Of a DNA stretch of 37,013 nt, positions 1 through 7,614 are shown piece by piece. The notes below the pieces were generated by a model. The model ran no database searches, was not told where the DNA came from, and worked only from the letters and a program-made list of their open reading frames with translations. The position numbers and the translations under genes are program-made. This DNA comes from Lachnospiraceae bacterium (lineage in GTDB: Bacteria; Bacillota; Clostridia; Lachnospirales; Lachnospiraceae), in NCBI GenBank assembly GCA_017442865.1, contig JAFRXK010000034.1:1-37013 (forward strand), written 5' to 3'. The first letter of the stretch is position 1; the number at the start of each line of letters is the position of its first letter.

Positions 1-1738
1 GGTTATATGTATATATACTGCCCTGATAGTACCATACCTCACCGCTTACCGGATATCCCGGCTGCCCGTCACCCGGATCACGGTCAGGGCTTCCCACGCC
101 CATATTAAACATTACATTTGCACTTGTATAACCAGCATTTGCGTATGTATACCAGCCGCTTCCCTGTGACGCATCCGCGCTCATAAGCGTGCCCGGCCAG
201 CCGGCTGTAATTGTGGTGCCACCGTCCGTATATGCATAAATGTAAGGAGTGCCATTACCCCAGTCTGTTCTCTTAAAATGAACAATAAGTGAGCCTTCCG
301 GCGCCGGCTGTGTCTCAGGCTCCTCATATGAATTTATAGGATTATATATTACATATACTGAATTTGCATTTATGTAACCTGAAATATTACCGTTTGATAC
401 CGTAAACGTACTGCCGCTTATCTGGTCCTTATAGGTTCCGTTTGCAAGCGAGGTCTGCGTATAAAGATTCTGTCCTGCGCCCTTATTTACAATAACCATT
501 CCCTTATTTCCACGCTCGATTATGAGGGTTGAAGTGCCATTGTAATTTTTCATGCTTTCACTCTGGTCTATCATCTCATTGTGGAATCTGTTTACTGCAA
601 CAATAGTATTATCATAGAAGAAGGCATCTCCCATATCTCCAAGGCGTGACTGCTCAGGGAACATGACTCCGTTTCCACCGCCCTTAGGTCTGCTGAAGAA
701 TAATGGTGTGCCGTATCTTCTTGATGCAAGAATTGCCCATGCAAATCTTAAATCATTATTACTCATATATGTTGATACGCCATCACAGTAATTATCATGA
801 GATTCTACCCATGTAACAAGATTGTCCGGATTCACGCCGTCTGCATAATATGCTGAAAGTCTTGATGATGAAAGGTCATTTGCGGCAAGCTGCTCTCGTA
901 CAACATAGCCGTAGCTTGACGCAGTCACATTCATATACTGTGCGTACGCAGAATCACGGCTTATGCTGTCCTGAAGTATTTCACCATACTGGAACGCAGA
1001 GCCGTTATTCAAAATCGTCGGCCAGAAGCTTCCGCCATAGCCCTGGTCATCCGGAAGCTCGATATGCTTTGCCGCATCAAATCTGAAGCCATCAGCACCA
1101 TCCGCAACGCACTGTCTTAAATACGACAATATTCTCTGCTGTACTACAGAGCTTTGCGTATTTAAGTCCCACAGTCCAAGCAGGGCGTTCTGTGTCACAT
1201 CATAACGGTCGCTCCAATTACTTATGCCGGTGTTGCCATGAAAATATGAGCTGTTCTGCCAGTTTGAATTAATCTTACTCCAGTCTGATGTCATATGATT
1301 TGCAACAACATCAACGATAATCTTTATTCCATATTTGTCAGCTTCATTACACATCGCAATAAATTCAGCCTCTGTACCCAACTGATAATTACCGATAGTA
1401 TAATTCGTAGGCTGATAATGATAGTACCAGTGTCCGCCAAAGGTAAGTGCTCCGTTATCCCCGACAACGCACTCATTAATCGGTGATGTCTGCACCGACG
1501 TATATCCTGCCTGTGCAATCAGCTTCATATTGTTTTTAATAGTGTTAAATGACCAGCACCACGCATGCAGAATAACGCCGTCATTTGTGTTATCTGCAAG
1601 TCCATAATCCTCTGCAGCGTAAGCTGTAACCATGCTGTCAGTATTCCCCCACGCCGCAGGCTCACTGCCGGCTAAGGCGGTTACAGTCATAACAAATGTT
1701 AATATACCTGCCAGTAATTTCTTCTTTAAACGATACAT
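1..1738 (-). CDS. Secreted GH13 alpha-amylase with C-terminal starch-binding-like module (3' end outside window)
   Basis: Extracellular starch hydrolase. Translating leftwards from ATG at 1738 gives 579 codons without a stop, running off the window. Residues 1 to about 42 look like a Sec signal peptide: MYRLKKK, a hydrophobic core, and a probable AYA-AE cleavage site. GH13 conserved regions are visible: region I DVVANH (143-148), region II GFRFDAAKH with nucleophile Asp221, region III GEILQDS with acid/base Glu253, and region IV VESHDNY with Asp315. After about residue 470, an acidic/proline linker (EEPETQPAPEG) leads into an aromatic-rich module with WGNGTPYIYAY and WPG, resembling starch-binding CBM26-type domains. 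Shine-Dalgarno GGGAGGGG lies just upstream of the ATG. It diverges from the PHP phosphatase gene. GH13 family is certain; exact specificity and the CBM class are inferred. Confidence 0.93.
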   Translation of the reverse strand, partial: MYRLKKKLLAGILTFVMTVTALAGSEPAAWGNTDSMVTAYAAEDYGLADNTNDGVILHAWCWSFNTIKNNMKLIAQAGYTSVQTSPINECVVGDNGALTFGGHWYYHYQPTNYTIGNYQLGTEAEFIAMCNEADKYGIKIIVDVVANHMTSDWSKINSNWQNSSYFHGNTGISNWSDRYDVTQNALLGLWDLNTQSSVVQQRILSYLRQCVADGADGFRFDAAKHIELPDDQGYGGSFWPTILNNGSAFQYGEILQDSISRDSAYAQYMNVTASSYGYVVREQLAANDLSSSRLSAYYADGVNPDNLVTWVESHDNYCDGVSTYMSNNDLRFAWAILASRRYGTPLFFSRPKGGGNGVMFPEQSRLGDMGDAFFYDNTIVAVNRFHNEMIDQSESMKNYNGTSTLIIERGNKGMVIVNKGAGQNLYTQTSLANGTYKDQISGSTFTVSNGNISGYINANSVYVIYNPINSYEEPETQPAPEGSLIVHFKRTDWGNGTPYIYAYTDGGTTITAGWPGTLMSADASQGSGWYTYANAGYTSANVMFNMGVGSPDRDPGDGQPGYPVSGEVWYYQGSIYTYN

Positions 1739-1757
1739 ATTGCCCCTCCCTATGTTT

Positions 1758-1773
1758 AGTTTAACGTTTAACT
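1758..1773. promoter_or_regulatory. LacI/MalR-type operator in front of the amylase
   Basis: The 16-mer AGTTTAACGTTTAACT is palindromic except for one symmetric base pair and has the central AACGTT core typical of LacI-family operators. It lies between the likely -10 region and the ribosome binding site of the amylase, where a repressor would block transcription. A weaker related half-site, CCGTTTAAC, lies at 1831-1839. The regulator itself is not in the window; a MalR-type maltose/starch repressor is an inference from the target gene. Confidence 0.5.
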
Positions 1774-1776
1774 TTA

Positions 1777-1810
1777 ATTATACGATATCACACCAATAAA
1801 GTATTGTCAA
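1777..1810 (-). promoter_or_regulatory. Probable amylase promoter region
   Basis: On the minus strand a perfect TTGACA (complement of 1805-1810) and a perfect TATAAT (complement of 1777-1782) lie upstream of the amylase start. Their spacing is 22 bp, longer than the usual 16-18 bp. Either the TTGACA pairs with a weaker -10 (TATCGT, 17 bp away), or the TATAAT uses a weak -35. The region is certainly promoter-like; the exact pairing is open. Confidence 0.45.
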
Positions 1811-1945
1811 ACTCTTTTAAGGCTGGTATACCGTTTAACTCAATCTTTTTTATACCACAAGAATTTATTAATGAATTAAAAAACAATTGAAAAAATACAA
1901 ATAATAAAATAAACTTATAATATCAGCATTTTTAAGGAGTCATTT

Positions 1946-2743
1946 ATGAACAATTCATATTTAACAGCAAACTATCACTCACACACCTTTCGCTGTCATC
2001 ATGCAGAGGGTACAGAAAGGGAGTATGTCGAGCATGCGATAGACGCAGGTATAAAGATACTTGGTTTTTCAGACCATGCTCCTCTTCTGTTTTCAAGATA
2101 CCCCGGACACAAATCCGGTATCCGCATGCAAATGTCAGAGCTTGACGACTACTGCAGGGTAATTAACAGTCTTAAGGACGAATATAAATCACAGATAGAA
2201 ATTCATTTAGGTCTGGAACTGGAATATACCTTCCATGATTTTAAAGAGCAGATTGCCATATACCGCGACGCAGGTATAGAATATGTTATACTGGGTCAGC
2301 ATTTTCTTGGTGACGAGCCTGAAGGAATATATAACGGCAGACCGACAAGGAGCAGTGAACAGCTGCACAGGTACGTCAACCAATGCATAGAAGGCATGTC
2401 TACCGGTGTGTATACATATATAGCGCATCCCGATATAATTAACTATTCCGGTGATGACGATTTGTACGCCAGTGAAATGGACAGGCTGTGCAAGGCGGCG
2501 CTTGAATATGACATTCCGCTGGAGATAAATCTTCTCGGACTTTACTACGTCAAGCAGTACCCTTGCGAGCGCTTTTTCAGGCTTGCCGCACAAAACGGCA
2601 ACAAAACTATTTTTGGCGTAGACGCACACATGCCTGAGTTTTATGACAATAAGGACGTTCTTAAATCGGGGCGCAGATTTGCTGAGAGCCTTGGCTTACA
2701 CGTTATTGATACAGTTCCTCTAAAGAATCTGTCGGATTATTAA
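1946..2743 (+). CDS. PHP-family phosphatase, HisJ-like (histidinol-phosphatase type)
   Basis: A 265-residue stand-alone PHP-domain metallophosphatase, cytosolic. Metal-binding motifs of the HisJ branch are clear: NYHSHT near the start (His11, His13), GFSDHAPL, GLELEY, ILGQHFL, IAHPDIINY, and GVDAHMPEFY near the end. HisJ proteins dephosphorylate L-histidinol phosphate in histidine synthesis, and the length fits. No other his gene is nearby, so the physiological substrate is not fixed by context; related PHP enzymes act on other small phosphates. Shine-Dalgarno AAGGAG lies at about 1934-1939, 6 nt before the ATG. The next gene starts 9 nt downstream with its own AAGGAGG overlapping the stop region, so the two are probably one transcript. 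Confidence 0.85.
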   Translation: MNNSYLTANYHSHTFRCHHAEGTEREYVEHAIDAGIKILGFSDHAPLLFSRYPGHKSGIRMQMSELDDYCRVINSLKDEYKSQIEIHLGLELEYTFHDFKEQIAIYRDAGIEYVILGQHFLGDEPEGIYNGRPTRSSEQLHRYVNQCIEGMSTGVYTYIAHPDIINYSGDDDLYASEMDRLCKAALEYDIPLEINLLGLYYVKQYPCERFFRLAAQNGNKTIFGVDAHMPEFYDNKDVLKSGRRFAESLGLHVIDTVPLKNLSDY

Positions 2744-2752
2744 GGAGGTTAT

Positions 2753-3247
2753 ATGGTCACCTTTTCATTTGTTGAAATAAAAGATATTACATCACATATT
2801 TTTATTAAAGATACCTTTGATTCATTTCTTCTCTACGAAGCAGAATTTGTTACCGGCACTTCATTTTCAATTGACGGAGCTCTTAACAAGGCTTTCTTTG
2901 ACAGTGATGAGCTTGAGCTTATCAGGGATGATTTCATACGGTGGGCAGATATTAAACCAATATGCTTTAATATTATCAAAGGAAAAAAGCTTCCGCTGAG
3001 CTTTAAGCTTACATTCAAGCTTTCTTATGCAAATACGGAACGCTTCATAAAGCAGACCGGTATACAACTTACGGCCGATGAGCTTAACGGTCTTTTTATA
3101 AATTTAAGGTACGTAAATAACAAACTTACAGCCACAACAGGCACCTCAACACGCAATTTCACATTAGACCGCTCATACGAAAAGGCCTGGGATGAGATGA
3201 TTTTCAAATTCTTTAAGCAGAAGGAAATTTTAATAGAATCTTTATAA
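2753..3247 (+). CDS. DUF5721-type protein of unknown function
   Basis: A 164-residue soluble protein with no signal peptide or membrane segment. Its opening (VTFSFVEIKDITSHIF, then DTFDSFLLYEAEF) and its C-terminal LDRSYEKAWDEMIFKFFKQ match my memory of DUF5721, a family common in Lachnospiraceae and without a known role. It follows the PHP phosphatase by 9 nt, with AAGGAGG directly upstream of the ATG, so translation is probably coupled. The family name is from memory, not a search; no function is proposed. No terminator is obvious before the htpG control region that starts 5 nt later. Confidence 0.7.
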   Translation: MVTFSFVEIKDITSHIFIKDTFDSFLLYEAEFVTGTSFSIDGALNKAFFDSDELELIRDDFIRWADIKPICFNIIKGKKLPLSFKLTFKLSYANTERFIKQTGIQLTADELNGLFINLRYVNNKLTATTGTSTRNFTLDRSYEKAWDEMIFKFFKQKEILIESL

Positions 3248-3252
3248 TATTA

Positions 3253-3279
3253 TTAGCACTCATTTATGTTGAGTGCTAA
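3253..3279 (+). promoter_or_regulatory. CIRCE operator (HrcA binding site) upstream of htpG
   Basis: A perfect CIRCE inverted repeat: TTAGCACTC (3253-3261), 9-nt spacer, GAGTGCTAA (3271-3279). This is the consensus operator of the heat-shock repressor HrcA, usually found before groESL and dnaK operons. It lies just upstream of the -35 element of the htpG promoter, so heat-inducible HrcA control of htpG is expected. hrcA is not in the window. Confidence 0.95.
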
Positions 3280-3286
3280 TTTTCTA

Positions 3287-3315
3287 TTGACTTTACAAAC
3301 CGGTTGTATTACTAT
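3287..3315 (+). promoter_or_regulatory. htpG promoter (sigma-A type)
   Basis: TTGACT at 3287-3292, a 17-bp spacer, then TACTAT at 3310-3315; an overlapping alternative -10 is TATATA at 3313-3318. It lies 8 bp downstream of CIRCE. A start near 3322 would give a leader of about 100 nt that contains the two tandem palindromes. Confidence 0.6.
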
Positions 3316-3329
3316 ATACATTGTTGAGT

Positions 3330-3388
3330 ATTACTTTAAGCAAAAATACTATGCTTAAATTACTTTAAGCAAAAGGATTCTGCTTAAG
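3330..3388 (+). repeat. Two tandem TTAAGCA-N9-TGCTTAA palindromes in the htpG leader
   Basis: Two inverted repeats of the same geometry lie 29 bp apart: TTAAGCA-N9-TGCTTAA at 3336-3358 (extending to 8-bp arms at 3335-3359) and at 3365-3387. The 16-mer ATTACTTTAAGCAAAA recurs exactly at 3330 and 3359, so the block is a direct duplication whose spacer later diverged. It lies between the promoter and the ribosome binding site. It could be a pair of operators or two small RNA hairpins in the leader. Confidence 0.85.
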
Positions 3389-3420
3389 ATAACAAATTAT
3401 AAAAACGGAAGGTGATTTTT

Positions 3421-5415
3421 ATGGCAACAAAACAGGGTAATTTATCTATTAACAGTGAAAATATTTTCCCTATAATTAAAAAATGGCTATACAGCGACCA
3501 TGATATTTTCTTCAGAGAGCTTATCTCAAACGGCTGCGACGCCATTACCAAGCTTAAGAAGCTTGACGGCATGGGCGAATACGCTCTGCCTGAGAATTAC
3601 AAGGGCAAGGTTGAGGTTATCGTAAATTCTGAGGACAGAACTATTAAGTTTATTGATAATGGTCTCGGCATGACCTTTGACGAGGTTGAGGAATATATCA
3701 ACCAGATAGCATTCTCAGGAGTTCAGGACTTCCTTGAAAAATACAAGGACAAGACCAGCGAGGACCAGATTATCGGTCATTTCGGTCTCGGCTTCTACTC
3801 TGCTTTCATGGTTGCAGACAAGGTAACTATTGATACTCTTTCATTCAAGGACGGTGCGACGGGCGTACACTGGGAATCTGACAACGGAACAGAATTTGAG
3901 ATGTCAGACAGTGACAGAACAAGCGTCGGTACAGAGATTACCCTTTACATCAATGATGACAGTGTGGAGTTCACAAACGAGTACAGGGCGAAGGAAGTTA
4001 TTGAAAAATACTGCTCCTTCATGCCTACAGAGATTTTCGTTACAAATCCTAACGCCGAGCCGCAGTATGATACTGTAAATCCTGATGAGGTGCTTGACAC
4101 GGACACTGTAATTGAAACAGTAGTTGAAGACGCCAAGACAGAAGAAAAAACAAATGACGACGGCACTACCGAAACAGTTGAGGTATCTCCTGCCACTACA
4201 AAGGTTAAGATTTTAAGAAGACCTGTACCAATAAATGACCCGAATCCTCTTTGGAACAAGCACCCGAACGAATGTACAGATGAAGAATACAAGAAGTTCT
4301 ACCGCACAGTATTTAATGACTACAAGGAGCCTTTATTCTGGATACACCTTAACATGGACTATCCGTACAACATTAAGGGTATATTATATTTCCCGAAGAT
4401 TAATACGCAGTACGAATCAATTGAGGGAACCATCAAGCTTTACAACAATCAGGTGTTTATTGCCGACAATATTAAGGAGGTTATACCGGAGTTTTTACTT
4501 CTGCTTAAGGGCGTTATCGACTGCCCTGACCTGCCGCTTAATGTGTCAAGAAGCGCGCTTCAGAACGACGGCTTTGTAAAGAAGATATCAGACTATATTA
4601 CAAAGAAGGTTGCCGACAGGCTCACCGGCATGTACAAGACAGAAAAAGAAAATTACGAGAAGTACTGGGATGATATCAGTCCGTTCATCAAGTTCGGCTA
4701 TATCAGAGATGAAAAGTTTGAAGAGAAAATCAATGATTATATCATCTACAAGAACCTCGACGGCAAATATTTAACACTTGAGGAATGCCTTGAGGAAAAT
4801 AAAGAGGCTCATGAAAATACAGTATTCTATGTGACTGATGAAAATGAGCAGGCTCAGTATATAAAGATGTTTAAGGAAAATGGCATTGACGCCGTAATCT
4901 TAAACCACAACATTGATTCACCTTTCATTACACAGGTTGAGCAAAAGCACGAGGGCGTCAAATTCTTAAGAATAGATACCGACCTTTCAAGCTCATTTAA
5001 AGAAGCGACCGATGAAAATGATGAGGCCTTAAAGAATGCACAGGATTCTTTAAGCGAGTTGTTCAAGAAGAATCTTGGCAAGGATAACCTTACTGTTAAG
5101 GTTGAAAAGCTTAAGGACCACTCTATTGCGTCTGTAATCACTCTTTCGGAAGAGTCAAGACGTATGCAGGATATGATGAAGATGTATGGCATGGACGCTT
5201 CAATGTTTGGCGGAAATGATGATGCAACTCTGGTTCTCAATGCTAACCATCCTTTGGTGACATATGTACTTGAAAATCCTGAAAGTGAAAACATCAAGCT
5301 CTTCTGCGAGCAGCTTTATGATTTATCACTTATCGCACATGGTTCACTGTCCACAGACAGAATGACGGAATTTATCAAGCGCAGCAATGAAATCATGCTG
5401 CTGCTTGCAAAATAA
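3421..5415 (+). CDS. htpG: Molecular chaperone HtpG (bacterial Hsp90)
   Basis: Cytosolic ATP-dependent Hsp90 chaperone, 664 residues. The N-terminal GHKL ATPase domain shows RELISNGCDA (catalytic Glu33, Mg-binding Asn37), DNGLGM (79-84) and the lid motif GHFGLGFYSAF (119-129). The middle domain carries NVSRSAL with the conserved Arg, and the C-terminal dimerisation domain follows. The start is ATG 3421, preceded by GGAAGGTG; an in-frame GTG at 3412 lies inside that Shine-Dalgarno and is rejected. Unusual: between about residues 208 and 268 is an acidic, Glu/Asp/Thr-rich stretch (VEDAKTEEKTNDDGTTET) longer than the linker of E. coli HtpG. CIRCE and a promoter lie upstream. It stands alone and ends in a strong terminator. 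Confidence 0.97.
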   Translation: MATKQGNLSINSENIFPIIKKWLYSDHDIFFRELISNGCDAITKLKKLDGMGEYALPENYKGKVEVIVNSEDRTIKFIDNGLGMTFDEVEEYINQIAFSGVQDFLEKYKDKTSEDQIIGHFGLGFYSAFMVADKVTIDTLSFKDGATGVHWESDNGTEFEMSDSDRTSVGTEITLYINDDSVEFTNEYRAKEVIEKYCSFMPTEIFVTNPNAEPQYDTVNPDEVLDTDTVIETVVEDAKTEEKTNDDGTTETVEVSPATTKVKILRRPVPINDPNPLWNKHPNECTDEEYKKFYRTVFNDYKEPLFWIHLNMDYPYNIKGILYFPKINTQYESIEGTIKLYNNQVFIADNIKEVIPEFLLLLKGVIDCPDLPLNVSRSALQNDGFVKKISDYITKKVADRLTGMYKTEKENYEKYWDDISPFIKFGYIRDEKFEEKINDYIIYKNLDGKYLTLEECLEENKEAHENTVFYVTDENEQAQYIKMFKENGIDAVILNHNIDSPFITQVEQKHEGVKFLRIDTDLSSSFKEATDENDEALKNAQDSLSELFKKNLGKDNLTVKVEKLKDHSIASVITLSEESRRMQDMMKMYGMDASMFGGNDDATLVLNANHPLVTYVLENPESENIKLFCEQLYDLSLIAHGSLSTDRMTEFIKRSNEIMLLLAK

Positions 5416-5451
5416 CAGCACAGCCTGCATAATTTGCTGATGCTGAAAGAC

Positions 5452-5502
5452 TAAGGCGGCGCATAACAGAATGATAATCAAATCATCTGTTATGCGCCGC
5501 CT
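5452..5502. terminator. Bidirectional intrinsic terminator between htpG and the convergent main cluster
   Basis: A long stem pairs TAAGGCGGCGCATAACAG (from 5452) with CTGTTATGCGCCGCCTTA (5485-5502). The stem continues through ATGAT/ATCAT with one bulged A, closing a short loop. GC-rich base, AT-rich flanks on both sides and convergent genes (htpG from the left, parvulin lipoprotein from the right) fit termination in both directions. Confidence 0.9.
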
Positions 5503-5585
5503 TATATTATACAACTGAATATTTTTAAATATAAAAATGTGTTTTTTACACAACTGATTGTGCTGCTTAAGCAGAGGCAATTTCC

Positions 5586-6644
5586 CTACCCGAAATATTT
5601 ATAATACACCGTAAAGAAATCCTGTCCGTTTATCGTAAGCTTTGTTCCAAGGTCAAGCCTTCCCCAGAGATTATTGTTAAACAATGCCTTGGCTTTACTT
5701 ACGAACTCATCATATGATTCCTTAAAATATTCTGACTTATAATCGTACAGCATTTTTTCTTTATGCGTTGCCGTAAGTGCCTCGTTGTAGCTGTCAAGGC
5801 ACTTTATAATATGATAGCCTGTCTCGGTCTCTATAATATCGCCTATCTGTCCTTTTTCAAGCGAAAAAGCCACCTTGTCGAAGGCTTCCCCTCTTAAATT
5901 TCTCTCAACATTTATCTCTGTCTGCTCGGAATCGCTGTACTGCTGGGCAAGCGTACTAAAATCACTGCCATTTACAGCCTGTTCGTGAATACTTAGCGCC
6001 TTCGCATAGCACTCTCTTACCTTTTCATCATCAAATTTTACAACCTGATTGTTTTCAAGCTCGGCTGTCTTTATAAATATATCCTGAATTGTTATTACTC
6101 TTGCCTCATCCTCGCTTATTTCTATTGCGATATCTTCAGTAAGATTATCAAGATAAACCTCTATAAGCCTGAAATTTTTAAATATTGAGAGAATATCCTC
6201 GCTGCTGCCGCCAATATACTTTTTCTCATCATCGGTCAACAGCTTGTACATCTCCTCAGCCGCCGTCCTGACTGTTTTTGTATCCTCTGTGCTAAGCTCA
6301 GTGCCTTCTTTTTTTGCCATCAGCTCCAGTATCTTATACTTTGTAAGAAATGTTTTTAAATCCTCTTTTATATATGCTGAAAACTTTCTGCCGTCCAACA
6401 CTGAGTCCCAAATCTTATCACCATAAGATGTCTCGTAAATGTTTTTTTCCGTTACAAGAAAGAATCTTGCCTCCACAGCACTTAACTCGCTTTTATTAAC
6501 CGTAAAAAGCACATCATCCGATAAATCAGAGACTATCTCAACCCTTCTGATATAATCAATAGGATTAGTGCAGGCAGTTATATTCACCATACATATAATC
6601 AGCAAAAAACAAATACTGAATCTGAACCTTGAAAATCCAGTCAA
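5586..6644 (-). CDS. Parvulin-type peptidyl-prolyl isomerase lipoprotein (PrsA/SurA-like foldase)
   Basis: Predicted membrane-anchored extracytoplasmic foldase, 352 residues. The N-terminus has basic residues, a hydrophobic stretch and a lipobox ending ITAC, followed by a SurA-like helical region and a parvulin domain in the second half (LAQQYSD, then GEAFDKVAFSLEKGQIGDII and GYHIIK). In the first parvulin strand the usual His of the HIL motif appears as Asp (IQDIFIK), so catalysis may be weak and chaperone activity more important. Start choice: an upstream in-frame ATG at 6662 lies before GGGGAGG, whereas TTG at 6644 sits 7 nt after it, so TTG is the likely start. It is the last gene of the main cluster, 83 bp after the HAD gene, and ends at the bidirectional terminator. 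Confidence 0.85.
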   Translation of the reverse strand: MTGFSRFRFSICFLLIICMVNITACTNPIDYIRRVEIVSDLSDDVLFTVNKSELSAVEARFFLVTEKNIYETSYGDKIWDSVLDGRKFSAYIKEDLKTFLTKYKILELMAKKEGTELSTEDTKTVRTAAEEMYKLLTDDEKKYIGGSSEDILSIFKNFRLIEVYLDNLTEDIAIEISEDEARVITIQDIFIKTAELENNQVVKFDDEKVRECYAKALSIHEQAVNGSDFSTLAQQYSDSEQTEINVERNLRGEAFDKVAFSLEKGQIGDIIETETGYHIIKCLDSYNEALTATHKEKMLYDYKSEYFKESYDEFVSKAKALFNNNLWGRLDLGTKLTINGQDFFTVYYKYFG

Positions 6645-6660
6645 TCTAAAACCTCCCCGC

Positions 6661-6745
6661 ATTTACAAAAGTGTTTTTAAGTTTTACACTCCACATTAAA
6701 AATATTCTTGATTTAACACTCTCCTATTTACAAAAGTGTCCTTAA
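6661..6745. repeat. Direct duplication of the HAD gene 3' end in the HAD-parvulin spacer
   Basis: ATTTACAAAAGTGTTTTTAA at 6661-6680 repeats ATTTACAAAAGTGTCCTTAA at 6726-6745 (18 of 20 identical, offset 65 bp). On the transcribed strand the right copy encodes the last residues and stop of the HAD phosphatase. The left copy leads into the Shine-Dalgarno of the parvulin gene, and a purine-rich GGAG-like stretch follows each copy. Confidence 0.75.
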
Positions 6746-7516
6746 CACCTTTAAAACTCCCTGATTCACATTTGTATCAGTCACATATTTTGCAACCTGC
6801 TTTACCTCGTCTATCGCATTACCGGTTGCATAGCTGTACTCAGCCTGCTTTAGCATCTCAATATCATTCTGCTGGTCGCCAAACGCCATTGTCTCCTCTT
6901 TAGAAATGCCCAGTTTCTCCTGAAGCATTGCGAGCGCCGTACCCTTGCTTGCGTTTATATCAAAGAAATCAAGCCACATAGTGCCGGCTGTAACAACCGA
7001 AAGCTTATCACTCCATTTTTCTATAAGCTTCTCTCCCGTAACCCCGACTGTATGCTTAGGGTCGAAAAAACACGCCTTTATAATATCCTCGTCTACCTTT
7101 AAAAGGTCATCCACCTGAATAACCTTCTCTCTGTAGCCTGTCTCAAGCCATCTGATGACATTCTCATCCTTTGTCTCAGTATAATATCCCTCGTCAATAT
7201 TTAAAAACAATGTACAATCAGGATAATTCCTGCAGTCCTTTACAAGCTCCTTTATATATTCAGGCTTAATAACCGAACGGTAAATACATTCATCATGTCT
7301 GCCTATATATGTGCCGTTACAGGAAATATAATATATTTTTTCTTTTATGTCATTGAAAAGCTTTCTCTGGCTCACAATTGACCTGCCGCTTGCCACCGCA
7401 AATAATATACCTTTATCATAAAGTAAATCTATCGCTTCGACAAGCTCTTTATCTAAAACGCTTCCTCCGTCCTCAACCAGTGTACCGTCAATATCAGATG
7501 CAATTAATTTTATCAT
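6728..7516 (-). CDS. Cof-type HAD-IIB family hydrolase
   Basis: A 262-residue cytosolic Mg-dependent phosphatase of the Cof/YwpJ group; members act on sugar phosphates, pyridoxal phosphate or flavin phosphates. Motif I is DIDGT at residues 8-12 (nucleophile Asp8), motif II includes VASGRS, and motif IV is GDQQNDIEML near residue 218; the region between forms the IIB-type cap. Shine-Dalgarno GGAGG lies 6 nt before the ATG. It is transcribed after maf and before the parvulin lipoprotein. The substrate cannot be told from sequence; the pyridoxamine kinase two genes upstream makes a vitamin B6 link possible but speculative. Confidence 0.9.
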   Translation of the reverse strand: MIKLIASDIDGTLVEDGGSVLDKELVEAIDLLYDKGILFAVASGRSIVSQRKLFNDIKEKIYYISCNGTYIGRHDECIYRSVIKPEYIKELVKDCRNYPDCTLFLNIDEGYYTETKDENVIRWLETGYREKVIQVDDLLKVDEDIIKACFFDPKHTVGVTGEKLIEKWSDKLSVVTAGTMWLDFFDINASKGTALAMLQEKLGISKEETMAFGDQQNDIEMLKQAEYSYATGNAIDEVKQVAKYVTDTNVNQGVLKVLRTLL

Positions 7517-7614
7517 TCTGTTCCTCCGTAATTACAGCGGTCTGCCGCATCAGTAACCATGTTATTATATAAAATCACTATATCACATTTATCTGCCGTA
7601 ACGCATTTAATTTA

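Noticed and set aside
2207..2629. 140-codon minus-strand open frame
   Set aside because: Fully antisense to the PHP phosphatase, whose motifs are clear; the product matches nothing.
3336..3387. Twin palindromes as further HrcA (CIRCE) sites
   Set aside because: Only the 9-nt spacing agrees; the arms TTAAGCA/TGCTTAA do not match TTAGCACTC/GAGTGCTAA.
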